A DNA stretch of 64,000 nt from Flavisolibacter longurius (GCA_013327885.1 JABUMY010000001.1:1-64000), one strand, 5' to 3'; counted from the first letter of the stretch, positions 24,988 through 33,868 are shown. A program made the numbers and translations. Notes: generated by a model not told the origin, from the sequence alone.

Positions 24988-26265
24988 TCATGACAACGAA
25001 AACACCGACGGATCATCACCACAAGATTTTATTTTTTCCTGCAACAATTGCTGCTCGGCAAGTGACCGGGTAAGCGAAAGTGCTTTGTGGTAATGCGCTT
25101 TTGCCAGGCCTTTTTTCTGCAGGCCATTGTACATTTCACCAATGGCGGTGTGGTAGAGATAATAGTTCTCCAATCCGCTGATACGTTCCAGTTGTTTTAG
25201 CCCTTCTTCGTTGCTGATGGCGTAGGAAGCCGCAATGGCTTTATTCAATAACACAAAAGCATTGGCATGCTGCTCGGCTAAAATGCTGTAGAGATAATAG
25301 ATCGCTTTCCAGTCCGTTTCTTCAAAGCTGGGTGCCACCGCGTGCAGGTAAGCAATGGCGGCTTCCAGGTGATAAACGGAGGTCTCCTGTTGCGTGGCGG
25401 CTTCCAAAAAGAAATAGCCTTTTTGTATCAGGGGCTGGTACCATTTGCTGCGATCCTGTTGCCGGAGTAAAATAATATTGCCGCCTTCATCCAGCCTTGC
25501 CCTGAGCCGTGAGGCCTGGAAGCAACAAAGGGCCAGCAAGGCATTGCTGCGGGGCGTATTGGTAAGCGGATTTTGGGTGAGCAGGTACGTTAGTCGCATC
25601 GCTTCCTCACAAAGGTCTTCACGGATCAGTTGTTCCGGGTGCGACGAATTGTAGCCTTCATTGAAAAGAAGGTAAAGACAATGCAAAACAGCATCAAGTC
25701 TTACGGGCAGTTCGCCGGCAGAAGGGAGATCCAGCGCAATGCTTTCCGTCCGGATCTTTTCTTTGGCCCGGTAGATGCGTTTGGCAATGGTTTCTTCGTC
25801 TTTCAAAAAGGCTCTTGCTATTTCCGCAACACTCAACCCGCAGAGTGTTTTCAGTGCCAGGGCAATCTGCGATTCTACCGGTATCAAAGGATGACAGCAG
25901 GCAAAGATCATCCGCAACTGGCTGTCGGTAATGGCTTCTTCTTCAAAAAGCTGGGTAACGGTGTTGTATAGGGCAAATTCAGACCGCAAGAGGTAAGCCT
26001 GTTCCGATTCGATGCGGCGGTAGGTTTTCTCGCGGCGCAAATAATCAACGGCTTTGTTTTTTGCCACCCGGTACAACCAGGCATTGGGCTGGTTGGGCAG
26101 GCCATTGATACGCCAGGTTTGCAAAGCCTGCAGCAAGGTGTCCTGCGTAATGTCCTGCGCTGCCTGCAGGTGCTGCAAGCCCAGTAAACGTGATAGTACA
26201 GCGATCATCTTTCCCGACTCGTGCCGGAAAAAATGATCGACTGTTTGCTGAACGGAACCGTGCAT
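24988..26265 (-). CDS. ECF42-type RNA polymerase sigma factor with C-terminal TPR-like extension
   Basis: 425 residues, more than twice a normal ECF sigma factor. Sigma region 2 is seen in MIAVLSRLLGLQHLQAAQDITQDTLLQALQTW and VAKNKAVDYLRREKTYRRIES, and region 4 in ALALKTLCGLSVAEIARAFLKDEETIAKRIYRAKEKIR. The remaining 240 residues are helical repeats (for example LLALCCFQASRLRARLDEGGNIILLRQQDRSKW), the extension typical of the ECF42 group. ECF42 genes are characteristically linked to DGPF/YciI-domain genes, and here a YciI-family gene lies directly upstream on the same strand. No anti-sigma factor is present, in keeping with the group. Confidence 0.92.
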   Translation of the reverse strand: MHGSVQQTVDHFFRHESGKMIAVLSRLLGLQHLQAAQDITQDTLLQALQTWRINGLPNQPNAWLYRVAKNKAVDYLRREKTYRRIESEQAYLLRSEFALYNTVTQLFEEEAITDSQLRMIFACCHPLIPVESQIALALKTLCGLSVAEIARAFLKDEETIAKRIYRAKEKIRTESIALDLPSAGELPVRLDAVLHCLYLLFNEGYNSSHPEQLIREDLCEEAMRLTYLLTQNPLTNTPRSNALLALCCFQASRLRARLDEGGNIILLRQQDRSKWYQPLIQKGYFFLEAATQQETSVYHLEAAIAYLHAVAPSFEETDWKAIYYLYSILAEQHANAFVLLNKAIAASYAISNEEGLKQLERISGLENYYLYHTAIGEMYNGLQKKGLAKAHYHKALSLTRSLAEQQLLQEKIKSCGDDPSVFSLS

Positions 26266-26341
26266 AATTCAATTGCCAATTGGCAACTGGCAATGAGCAA
26301 GAAGACAGCATTTGTCTATTGTCCATTGTCAATTGCTTGTT
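26266..26341. repeat. Two heptad arrays between the sigma factor and YciI genes
   Basis: AATTCAA, TTGCCAA, TTGGCAA, CTGGCAA, TGAGCAA (26266-26300) and GTCTATT, GTCCATT, GTCAATT, GCTTGTT (26314-26341). Confidence 0.8.
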
Positions 26342-26345
26342 GAGA

Positions 26346-26684
26346 CTACATGTCAAACTTCATTACCTGGCGCACCTCAACCTGTCCGCCATAAGAGTAG
26401 TCGGGATAATCCTGGCAGGCTTCTACCGCTTCTTCCATGTTATCCGCTTCAATCACAAAGTAGCCGCCTACCAGTTCTTTGCCTTCGGTATAAGGACCAT
26501 CCGTAACGGCCGATTTCCCGCTCACCAGCTTGCCACCCGGCAGCAGGGCTTCACCCGAAACATATTTGCCTTCCTTTTGCAGCTTATCTACCCAGGCCAT
26601 CCACTGGTCCATATTGGATTGCAGGTCTTCGGGAGATGCGTCCTGCTTGATGCCGCCGTGAAAAATGAGCATGAACTTTTCCAT
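26346..26684 (-). CDS. YciI/DGPF-domain protein
   Basis: A 112-residue YCII-family protein: KFMLIFHGGIKQDASPEDLQSNMDQWMAWVDKLQKEGKYVSGEALLPGGKLV, followed by the DGPYTEGKELVGGYFVIEADNMEEAVEACQDYP segment that includes the DGPF-like motif. The fold is ferredoxin-like and its activity is unknown. It lies directly upstream of the ECF42-type sigma factor, the classic genomic partner and probable target of that sigma factor. Confidence 0.93.
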   Translation of the reverse strand: MEKFMLIFHGGIKQDASPEDLQSNMDQWMAWVDKLQKEGKYVSGEALLPGGKLVSGKSAVTDGPYTEGKELVGGYFVIEADNMEEAVEACQDYPDYSYGGQVEVRQVMKFDM

Positions 26685-26787
26685 AACAGTTTTTTTAATG
26701 TTTAAAAATAGTTTTTACGATGACGAATAGTCCATTGCAAACCGGACAAGCGGTGAAAATATTTTTTGAAAATAAATTGGAAACCTT

Positions 26788-27516
26788 TCAACAGGCAATG
26801 ATTTCGGCCTTACCTGTAGCTATATCGAGGAGTAAAAGGCCTTCGTCTTTTTCGCCCAATTGTACCAGTCTTTTGCCATCGGTATTCCAAACGGCACTTT
26901 GGCCCGCACAAAGGCCATCTTCACAATCGCCAACGCTGTTGACCAATAATGTTGTAATGGAATGGTCTTTTGCCAATTGCGCCAACCGTTCTGCCGCTTT
27001 AGTTACACCGGTTGCTGTTTTGGCCATGCTGGCCAGGTAAAAGGTTGCGCCGTTTTGCAGCGCCTGTTCGGCATGCGCCGGTACAGAAAGTTCGTAGCAA
27101 ATGGCCGGTGCTATTTTGGGTTCCTGGCTGATAAAAAAGTTGTTGTTTTTCCCCGGAACAAAAAAAGCTTCTTCATCCTCATGCAGGTATTGCTTGGCAT
27201 ACACCGTTGGTTTTTGGTTGGGATAAAAAAGCAGCATGCTTATGGTAATGCCGTTTTGTTGGCGCAGCGGCATACCAATGCCGATGGTAACGTGGTGGGT
27301 ATTGCTCAGGGTTTGAAAAGGAGCAAAGCAAACATCTTCTGGCGTAGTGGCAAGGCTGTTGGCAAGCGAAGGCTCGTAACCGGTAAGGGAAAGCTCGGGA
27401 AAAATGATGCAGTCGGCACCTGCTGCAATGGCCCGTTCTGCCAGTTGCAGGTGCCTGGCGGTGTTGGCAGCAACGGCACCGCGGGTTGGCTTTGTTTGTA
27501 CGAGGCAGATCTTCAT
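26788..27516 (-). CDS. Carbon-nitrogen hydrolase (nitrilase superfamily)
   Basis: 242 residues from the ATG at 27516 (MKICLVQTKPTRGAVAANTARHL). The Glu-Lys-Cys catalytic triad is visible in FPELSLTGYE, in AKQYLHEDEE (Lys) and in APAICYELSVP (Cys). It would hydrolyse an amide or nitrile of a small molecule; omega-amidase and N-carbamoyl hydrolase activities are possible relatives. The protein is cytoplasmic. A longer frame (27549) adds residues upstream of the family start. It is a single gene, with the cytochrome c gene upstream on the same strand. Confidence 0.88.
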   Translation of the reverse strand: MKICLVQTKPTRGAVAANTARHLQLAERAIAAGADCIIFPELSLTGYEPSLANSLATTPEDVCFAPFQTLSNTHHVTIGIGMPLRQQNGITISMLLFYPNQKPTVYAKQYLHEDEEAFFVPGKNNNFFISQEPKIAPAICYELSVPAHAEQALQNGATFYLASMAKTATGVTKAAERLAQLAKDHSITTLLVNSVGDCEDGLCAGQSAVWNTDGKRLVQLGEKDEGLLLLDIATGKAEIIAC

Positions 27517-27597
27517 AACAACATACGAAGGTATCTTCCTTTTACACAAAAAAGGCCTGCGTACTGCAAGCCTGTTTCAATTTATTTCAGCGGGTAA

Positions 27598-28182
27598 TTA
27601 TCGTTTGGCCGTAGGCGGTTGCGGTGCCGGCAGCGAAGGTTTTACAAGAAAGGCCTTGGCAAAACGTCCTACCAGGCTAAACTCGTTTTCAGGTGCTTTT
27701 GACGTCAGTGGTTGCAGCGATCGCAGGTAGGAGAGAAGGGCCGTCATTTCATCATCGCTCATATCAAGGCCCTGCATAAACGGAAGCACTGCTTCGCCAT
27801 TGCTTTTGACGCCATAGCGCAACACCCGGGCAATGGCGGCATCGCTCATCGATCCAATACCGGTTGCCGCATCCGGCGTCAGGTTCGGCGTATAAAATGT
27901 ACCGAAAGGCGTTTCAAATTTTTTGGCGCCAGCCAGTGAAGGCTCTTCGCCCAGCTTTAATACGGAATCGATGTTGTTGACAGGACTGTGGCAATGCACA
28001 CAGCCTTTGCTCACCAGCGCAATGTGTTTTCCTTTGGCAATTACGGTGCTGTCGGTAGATGCTGTGATGGGCGGAAACGGTGCTTCATAGATAAGGTGCT
28101 GGCGAAGCGCTGTTGCCGATGTAATACCAATGGCCAGGAACAAAAGAATAAGGCCTGTCCATTTTAGGATTTTCCGAAGCAT
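27598..28182 (-). CDS. Membrane-anchored c-type cytochrome
   Basis: 194 residues from the ATG at 28182 (MLRKILKWTGLILLFLAIGITSATAL). The N-terminus is a membrane anchor or signal. Haem attachment is GCVHCH (CxxCH), and a distal Met ligand is plausible in LPFMQGLDMSDDEM. The domain order IALVSKGCVHCHSP..., FGTFYTPNLTPD, AIARVLRYGVK resembles the cytochrome subunits of alcohol or sorbitol dehydrogenases. It would carry electrons in the periplasm. No dehydrogenase gene is adjacent, so its partner is unknown. Confidence 0.9.
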   Translation of the reverse strand: MLRKILKWTGLILLFLAIGITSATALRQHLIYEAPFPPITASTDSTVIAKGKHIALVSKGCVHCHSPVNNIDSVLKLGEEPSLAGAKKFETPFGTFYTPNLTPDAATGIGSMSDAAIARVLRYGVKSNGEAVLPFMQGLDMSDDEMTALLSYLRSLQPLTSKAPENEFSLVGRFAKAFLVKPSLPAPQPPTAKR

Positions 28183-28411
28183 GGGTGTTGGTTTTGTTGA
28201 TGCTGTAAAATGCTGTGGCAACAAAAGTGGTTGTTTGCGTAGAAAGCAACCAGTATCAGTTGTGTGAACTGCAGTATTTGAAAAATGAAATGACATTGCC
28301 TGCGTAATGAAGTAGCTTCGAGGCCTTGTAAAAACGTGTTCGTAGTGAAGGAAGACAGCTTTCGTTACAAACCTCAAAAAGGCCCTTGCGTTCTGCTTCT
28401 CTGCCTCCCGC

Positions 28412-28419
28412 TACCTTTG
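28412..28419 (+). promoter_or_regulatory. -7 element TACCTTTG before the helicase start
   Basis: An exact TAnnTTTG match ending 5 nt before the ATG at 28425, which supports that start over the upstream Met at 28386 and suggests a leaderless mRNA. The nearest upstream TTG (28386-28388) is 23 nt away. Confidence 0.5.
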
Positions 28420-28424
28420 CCGCC

Positions 28425-30323
28425 ATGGATTATTTCAAGCGGCTCAGCCAACTGTTGCAGACCGAAAAAGAAGAAGACCGCCGGCAGTACGAAAGCCTTA
28501 CTTCGCATTTGCCCATAACCGACCGCAGGGAGAACGGTATGACCTGGTATCCCATCGCTATTCGCGATACGGAGATCGGTCGTGGTGATTACCTTACGAT
28601 AGAAGTGGAACGCACCACCCACCAGGACCTGCAGCACCAGTTTCGATTTGGCATGACCGCAGCGCTTTTCTCCAACCATGCTCCAAAAGAAAACAGGTTG
28701 GAGGGCACCATCACCCGCATCAGCGGCAACCGCCTGAAGCTTTCGTTGCGGGTAGATGAACTGCCCGATTGGACGCGGGATGGCAAGCTGGGTGTTGATG
28801 CCGTGTTTGACGAGAACAGCTATGCCGAAATGGAAGCCGCACTGAAGCTGGCACCCGCTGTTGGCGAAAAGCGGGAAGAAGGCCGGCTGGTCCGCATCCT
28901 GACCGGCACTGAAACACCGGTCTTTTATGCCAAAGAAAGCTATCCGCCGTTTACGCGGTTGAATGAAAGCCAAAAGGCCGCTGTGGAAAAGATCCTGGCG
29001 GCTAACGAACTGGCCATTGTGCACGGTCCGCCGGGTACGGGTAAAACCACTACCCTGGTGCAGGCCATCAAGGCTTTGCTGCAAAAAGACCGGGAACGAG
29101 TGTTGGTGGTGGCACCGAGCAATGCGGCGGTGGACCTGCTGAGTGAAAAGCTTTCCGACGAAGGCCTGAATGTAGTGCGGGTAGGCAACCCGGCAAGGGT
29201 GAACGAAAGGCAGATGGCACTCACCCTGGACAGCAAGGTAGCGGCACACAACAGCGCCAAAGACATCAAGCGGCTGCGCAAACAGGCAGCCGAGTACCGT
29301 GACCTGGCGCAGAAATACAAACGCAATTTTGGCGCGGCCGAAAGGGAGCAACGCAAAGCCCTTTTTACCGAAGCCCGCAACCTGGTGCGTGAAGTGGAAA
29401 AAACGGAACAGTATATTGTTGATGACATTCTTTCCAAAGCCGATGTGATCACGGCTACGCTGGTTGGTGCCTCGCACTACACCGTACGCAACCTGCGTTA
29501 CCACACCGTGGTGATCGATGAAGCAGGACAGGCCCTGGAGCCTGCCTGTTGGATACCGATACTCAAAGCCAAAAAGCTGGTGATGGCCGGCGACCACCAG
29601 CAATTGCCGCCTACTATTAAGTCTGATGCGGCTGCAAAGGAATTGGGCAAAACGCTCATGGAAAAAGCGGCGGCCCTTCACCCCGAATCCGTGGTGTTGC
29701 TGGAAGAGCAGTACCGCATGAACGAAGTCATCGCCGGCTTTTCATCAAAAGAATTTTACGGGGGAAAACTAAAGGCTGCCTTTTCGGTTGCGCATTGGCG
29801 TTTGCTGGGAGAAGAGGCACCATTGCTGTTTATAGATACGGCCGGCTGCGGTTACGAAGAAGTGTACGAGGGCACAAGCATCAGCAACCCGGAAGAAGCC
29901 CTGTTTTTGGTAAAGCAGTTGGGAGATTATGTGGAGAAGCTGAAAGCGGTTTACACCAAAGAAAGCTTTCCTTCTATTGCGGTGATCTCGCCTTATCGCC
30001 ACCAGGTGGCCGTGCTGAAGGACCTTGTGCTGGGCGATGAAAGCTTGCAGGAAGTTGGAGCTGCCATTACGGTCAACACCATTGATTCTTTCCAGGGACA
30101 GGAAAGGGATGCCGTGTTTATTTCCATGACCCGCAGCAATGCCGACAGCACCATCGGTTTTCTCTCCGACATCCGCCGCATGAACGTGGCCATGACCCGT
30201 GCCCGCAAAAAGCTGGTGGTGGTTGGCGACAGCGCCACCCTGTCGCAGTTCTCTTTTTATGCTGATCTTATCCAGTATGCGCAGGAGAAGGAAGGATACC
30301 AAAGTGCGTGGGAGTTGATGTGA
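28425..30323 (+). CDS. UPF1/IGHMBP2-like superfamily 1 DNA/RNA helicase
   Basis: About 632 residues. An N-terminal beta-barrel-like region (1 to about 180) precedes the helicase core. Motifs are Walker A VHGPPGTGKTTT, motif II VIDEAGQALEP (DEAG), motif III GDHQQLPP, motif IV EQYRMN, motif V TIDSFQGQERDAVFISMTRSN and motif VI NVAMTRARKKLVVVGD. This order is that of the Smubp-2/UPF1-like group, ATP-dependent helicases for RNA and DNA. A Lys/Arg-rich coiled region (about 280-335) sits between motifs Ia and II. It is a single gene with a hairpin terminator after it. Confidence 0.93.
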   Translation: MDYFKRLSQLLQTEKEEDRRQYESLTSHLPITDRRENGMTWYPIAIRDTEIGRGDYLTIEVERTTHQDLQHQFRFGMTAALFSNHAPKENRLEGTITRISGNRLKLSLRVDELPDWTRDGKLGVDAVFDENSYAEMEAALKLAPAVGEKREEGRLVRILTGTETPVFYAKESYPPFTRLNESQKAAVEKILAANELAIVHGPPGTGKTTTLVQAIKALLQKDRERVLVVAPSNAAVDLLSEKLSDEGLNVVRVGNPARVNERQMALTLDSKVAAHNSAKDIKRLRKQAAEYRDLAQKYKRNFGAAEREQRKALFTEARNLVREVEKTEQYIVDDILSKADVITATLVGASHYTVRNLRYHTVVIDEAGQALEPACWIPILKAKKLVMAGDHQQLPPTIKSDAAAKELGKTLMEKAAALHPESVVLLEEQYRMNEVIAGFSSKEFYGGKLKAAFSVAHWRLLGEEAPLLFIDTAGCGYEEVYEGTSISNPEEALFLVKQLGDYVEKLKAVYTKESFPSIAVISPYRHQVAVLKDLVLGDESLQEVGAAITVNTIDSFQGQERDAVFISMTRSNADSTIGFLSDIRRMNVAMTRARKKLVVVGDSATLSQFSFYADLIQYAQEKEGYQSAWELM

Positions 30324-30334
30324 TAGCCTCCCCC

Positions 30335-30706
30335 GCCCCTCCGGTGGAGGGGAGATCCAGGCACAGATCCTCGCTTTTGCACGATACATTTTTTGCCTCT
30401 GCCGGTCTTTCTGGTAGAGGCTTTTTGTTAATGTTGTTTTCTTCTTTCACTCTGGTATAAAAGAATAGGGAATCGTATTCTCCCTTAGCAATTGCACTTG
30501 CCTTCTGAGCCCGAAGGGCTCTCCTGTCAATAGCACCGGGTGAAACCCGGTGATGCATATTGTGATGGTAAACAACCCCGGAGGGGTTTCCCTTTTATTG
30601 ATTTTGCTATGATTTTAAACATGGGTGGGATTATGATTGAGCTGCGTAAACCCACCCCAAGTCATTACAGTAATCGCAAACCTTAGGTCGCCCCTCCAGG
30701 GAGGGG
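30335..30706. repeat. Spacer with several palindromic elements
   Basis: CCCCTCCGGTGGAGGGG begins near 30335. GAGCCCGAAGGGCTC lies at 30507-30521, CACCGGGTGAAACCCGGTG at 30534-30552, AACCCCGGAGGGGTT at 30574-30588 and CCCCTCCAGGGAGGGG at 30691-30706. The first and last resemble the element inside the serC N-terminus (45674-45688). No gene is recognised between 30324 and 31300. Confidence 0.65.
30395..30427 (+). terminator. Terminator after the helicase gene
   Basis: GCCTCTGCCGG, loop TCTTT, CTGGTAGAGGC (two imperfect pairs), then TTTTTG. Confidence 0.7.
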
Positions 30707-30794
30707 AAGGCTATTTTAGTATTACAGATTGGGTTAGTGGAAAGAGAGAAATTCTTATGGTTGTTTCAAAATCTCAAATGAATGCAACAATAAA

Positions 30795-30829
30795 TTTTCA
30801 ATAATCAACGATCAATGTTCAATTCGCAA
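30795..30829. repeat. Heptad tandem array, unit NNNTCAA
   Basis: TTTTCAA, TAATCAA, CGATCAA, TGTTCAA, TTCGCAA, leading into dispersed repeat copy B. Confidence 0.8.
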
Positions 30830-31125
30830 ATGGAACAACGGCGCATTGTAACATTCCCAATCCCACTGGTACAGCGCCTGCAGTAGCTTGATTAATAGGC
30901 AGATAGTTGTATTTGCATCAAGCAACGTGTAGTGAAGAATGAGCGCAAAAGAAAGAATGCTTACAATGTGAACCAAGCAACCAATAAAGAAAGGTTTTTG
31001 TGCGTTGGCCTGGCAATTCCAGCAGAGCGTTGGATTTGCCTTGAACTTTTGGCTCCACCTTTTCTTTCCAAGAGAAAAGGTGGAAAACAAACTATAGAAA
31101 TGAAAGACCGAATCAAAGGCAGCAA
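30815..31125. repeat. Dispersed repeat, copy B
   Basis: Homologous to 9795-10165, same orientation. It carries the identical hairpin block CCACCTTTTCT...AGAAAAGGTGG around 31054-31083, preceded by TTGAACTTTTGGCT and followed by an ATAGAAATG-like stretch. Between the conserved blocks the copies differ by many substitutions and by an indel. Confidence 0.7.
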
Positions 31126-31300
31126 CTGAAAAATACGCTCATTCGTAAACACACAACAAAATCACAATCCATCCTAATCATTTTTTATAAAAACCTGCTC
31201 CATAACAATCCACCGCTGATACTAATTAATCATGTGAAAAACATTTTCCTCGCCCAATTCCCTCTTTCCTGTAAATTCAACCCGCTTTAAAACAATCATC

Positions 31301-31708
31301 ATGTCCACCCATAGCCGAAAAAAATTTTTGACAACATCCGCAGCGATCACCGCCGGACTGGCCGCGAATCCTCTTTCCGCCTTTGCCCAAGGGCAAAAAA
31401 AGAGCATCATCCACCATGTGTTTTTCTGGCTGAAAAACCCTGATTCAAAAGAAGACTTAGCCAAATTGCTCGCTGGACTGGAAACCCTCCGCAAGATCAA
31501 AGAGATCAAAAAACTCCACATCGGCGTACCCGCCGCCACCGAAAAACGCGATGTGGTGGACCACAGTTACCAGGCTTCCGAACTGATGCTCTTCGACAAC
31601 CTCGCCGACCAAAAAACTTACCAGGATCATCCCATTCACCAAAAATTCATTGCCGATTGCTCCCATCTCTGGAACAAGGTGGTGGTGTATGATGTGCAGG
31701 AAGTTTAA
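31301..31708 (+). CDS. Dabb (stress-responsive alpha/beta-barrel) domain protein, exported
   Basis: 135 residues. The N-terminus SRKKFLTTSAAITAGLAANPLSAFAQ looks like a Tat-type signal with an RK instead of RR pair. The mature part is a single Dabb domain: IIHHVFFWLKNPDSKEDLAKLLAGLETLRKIKEIKKLHIGVPA, ending in CSHLWNKVVVYDVQEV. Dabb proteins form ferredoxin-like dimers; some are cyclases and many have unknown roles. It appears to be transcribed alone. Confidence 0.9.
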   Translation: MSTHSRKKFLTTSAAITAGLAANPLSAFAQGQKKSIIHHVFFWLKNPDSKEDLAKLLAGLETLRKIKEIKKLHIGVPAATEKRDVVDHSYQASELMLFDNLADQKTYQDHPIHQKFIADCSHLWNKVVVYDVQEV

Positions 31709-31795
31709 ACACGAATTTTTTCACGGATTACACGGATTTTAATACAGCAGTACAGGCGTTTGTATATCCGCTGCTATTGCCTATTCCGATTGTTG

Positions 31796-32704
31796 TCAAA
31801 GGTGCTTTTTGAGGAACCCAAAAAGACGCTGCCGGATCCCGGGGGCATCAAACATAGGCCCGTAATGCGGTGCACCGGGAACAATGATCAATTCATTGGG
31901 TACACCATTTACATTGAGCCAGCCGCTTAGCAACCGCGATTGCGTATTGGCAACAGATTCATCTTTCTCTCCATTCACAATAAAAAAAGGCGGGTCGGCC
32001 TTATCAACATAACTCACAGGGCTTGCTTTTTTTGCCAGGTCGGGACGCTCTACCGGGACGGCGCCCAGCAGCATGGCGATCGGACTGCGGGTATTGTTCT
32101 CCGTTGTATCGGTGCTCATCGAGGCCGCCACCAGGTCGGCAGGACCATAAAAATCCAGCACGCATTTAATGTTGAATGCAGGCTTTTTTCCACCCGCATA
32201 AAAATCAGCAATGGCATTGTTTTGCGAAAGCCCGATCAGCGAAGCCAGGTGCCCGCCGGCGGAAAAGCCGATCAGCGCTATGCGGTTTTTATCGTAGCCG
32301 TAATTGCCGGCCTGCTGGTACAAATAATCCAGGGCCTGGTTGCAATCCTGTACCTGCGCAGGAAAGGGTGCCATGGTGCTAAAGCGGTAATCGATGGAAG
32401 CCAGGGCATAACCGCTATCCACAAACGTTTTTACGGTGTTGCGCATATAACTCATGTCGGCGTACTTGTCGTTGTGGTTCCAGGCGCCGCCATGGATCCA
32501 AACCACCAGCGGCCTGTCTTTTTTGGCCCCTGCAGGCAGGTAGAGATCGAGCAGGTGATTGCGGAGCGTATCACCGGCATAGGCAAGATTGCTGTGAAAG
32601 ACCGTTCCGGGAGAAAAGAACGATTGTACGGTAGCGGCGTTTTGTCCCCACCCCTGAACAAAGAAGGAAAGAGCGGTAAGCAGAAAGAAGGATCTTCTTT
32701 TCAT
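31796..32704 (-). CDS. Secreted alpha/beta hydrolase (esterase/lipase-like)
   Basis: 302 residues with an N-terminal signal (FFLLTALSFFVQGWGQ). The fold shows the oxyanion HG motif in VVWIHGGAWNHNDKY and the nucleophile elbow GFSAGGH. The catalytic Asp is probably in NGEKDESV and the His in PGAPHYGP near the C-terminus. It fits the BD-FAE/carboxylesterase group acting on short esters or polysaccharide side-chain esters in the periplasm or outside. Substrate is not defined. Single gene. Confidence 0.9.
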   Translation of the reverse strand: MKRRSFFLLTALSFFVQGWGQNAATVQSFFSPGTVFHSNLAYAGDTLRNHLLDLYLPAGAKKDRPLVVWIHGGAWNHNDKYADMSYMRNTVKTFVDSGYALASIDYRFSTMAPFPAQVQDCNQALDYLYQQAGNYGYDKNRIALIGFSAGGHLASLIGLSQNNAIADFYAGGKKPAFNIKCVLDFYGPADLVAASMSTDTTENNTRSPIAMLLGAVPVERPDLAKKASPVSYVDKADPPFFIVNGEKDESVANTQSRLLSGWLNVNGVPNELIIVPGAPHYGPMFDAPGIRQRLFGFLKKHL

Positions 32705-32897
32705 TGTAGTTTGTTATGCTTAAAAATACTTATTTAAACAAAGGGAGAACAATGCTTTGGTGGATACTGATCTTTTGCGCTATGGCGTGATTGCGTTACT
32801 CGTACAACCAGTATTGGAATTCTACTGGTGCTGTTGAAAAAGTCAGTATGCGTTTCTGACAAATGCTGGTTACATTAGTAGAACGAAACAGTACGCT

Positions 32898-33131
32898 ATG
32901 CCGCAAAGCCGAAACCGCCCGGGTCACCGTTATCAAAAAAGGGCCGACATTCCGCCCAGCCAGCGGGTAAAAGGCCGCGTTATCTGGGCCATTCTTTTTG
33001 CCATCTTCGGATTGGGAATCTCCTTTTTTGCCGCCGGCGATTCCCTTTTTGTTTTGCTCACCGGCGCACTGCTAGGTGCCGCCATTGGCTACTTCGCCGG
33101 AAAGAGCATGGAGAAAGACGCGAGGACGTGA
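32898..33131 (+). CDS. Small two-helix membrane protein, function unknown
   Basis: A 77-residue protein. A basic N-terminus (RNRPGHRYQKRADIPPSQRVKGR) is followed by two membrane segments (VIWAILFAIFGLGISFFAA and SLFVLLTGALLGAAIGYFAG) and a charged tail. Similar small proteins are frequent in Chitinophagaceae. No function is inferred. Confidence 0.65.
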   Translation: MPQSRNRPGHRYQKRADIPPSQRVKGRVIWAILFAIFGLGISFFAAGDSLFVLLTGALLGAAIGYFAGKSMEKDART

Positions 33132-33133
33132 TG

Positions 33134-33196
33134 GACGTCAGACGAGAAACGACAAAGGAGAGACGTTAGACGAGAAAAGTCAGACGACAGACGTAA
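33134..33196. repeat. Heptad tandem array, unit GACGTCA/GACGAGA
   Basis: Nine 7-base units: GACGTCA, GACGAGA, AACGACA, AAGGAGA, GACGTTA, GACGAGA, AAAGTCA, GACGACA, GACGTAA. It begins 2 nt after the small membrane protein gene. Confidence 0.85.
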
Positions 33197-33257
33197 AACC
33201 GTAGCGTCATTCTATTTTCAAACTTCTTTCCGATAGCTTGTATTGTCTATTCAACTT

Positions 33258-33317
33258 GTGAACTCGTGAACCCGTAAACTCGTGAACTTCTCTCACGTCT
33301 CTCGTCTCTCGTTTCAC
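33258..33317. repeat. Octad array (GTGAACTC) followed by heptad array (GTCTCTC)
   Basis: GTGAACTC, GTGAACCC, GTAAACTC, GTGAACTT (33258-33289), then CTCTCAC, GTCTCTC, GTCTCTC, GTTTCAC (33290-33317). The heptad part resembles the reverse complement of the array at 33134-33196, giving an inverted pair of arrays. Confidence 0.8.
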
Positions 33318-33736
33318 GTCCTCACATTCCACCGGTTGCGCATAAGAAAGGTTGCGATCATCACCCGCATCAGTTCAATGGATATGCCCAGGCAAAGGGC
33401 AACAGTGCCGAGCACTTCGCTTTCTGTTTCGGTAAGCTCGCCGTTGCCGGTAAGCAGTTCGCAGGTCATGGTAAAAAGCGTTTCTTTAAAATTATCGGGA
33501 ATAAAAGGGGCGCAAAATTCAATCACAGCTTTGCTGTCATAGGCTGCCAATAACGTCATGGCTTTCTTTACCATGAATTCGAAAGAATGGTGCTGGAACT
33601 TTTGCGAACCGGCCAGCATCAGCGTAAGATGGCGGAACTGGTGGTCAATCTCGTGCTGGTCCTGCCCGATCATGCAGCTTAACAGGATGGCTACGGAAGC
33701 TTCCTGTTCGTTTTCAATGGCGAGTGGTATTGTCAT
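33314..33736 (-). CDS. TerB-like helical protein
   Basis: 140 residues, all helical in appearance. The C-terminal half contains CELLTGNGELTETESEVLGTVALCLGIS, the pattern of tellurite-resistance TerB-like domains (acidic DGxLxxxE turn between helices). The N-terminal half repeats the type more weakly (ILLSCMIGQDQHEIDHQFRHLTLML). The role of stand-alone TerB-like proteins in this phylum is unknown, and tellurite resistance should not be assumed. It is divergent from the short asparaginase gene. Confidence 0.65.
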   Translation of the reverse strand: MTIPLAIENEQEASVAILLSCMIGQDQHEIDHQFRHLTLMLAGSQKFQHHSFEFMVKKAMTLLAAYDSKAVIEFCAPFIPDNFKETLFTMTCELLTGNGELTETESEVLGTVALCLGISIELMRVMIATFLMRNRWNVRT

Positions 33737-33868
33737 GGTTAGCGTATGCTTGCAACAAGATAATAAACCGTCTGGAAGTTTCCGCTTTGTTCAGTCAACC
33801 GGAAAGGTTTTGCACGGAAACAAACAGCGGCCGTTTCTTCGCTTATTTTTACGGCAATCTTTCCCATC

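Noticed and set aside
28374-29681. A 435-codon minus-strand frame opposite the helicase
   Set aside because: The helicase motifs on the plus strand are complete, and the antisense product has no family features.
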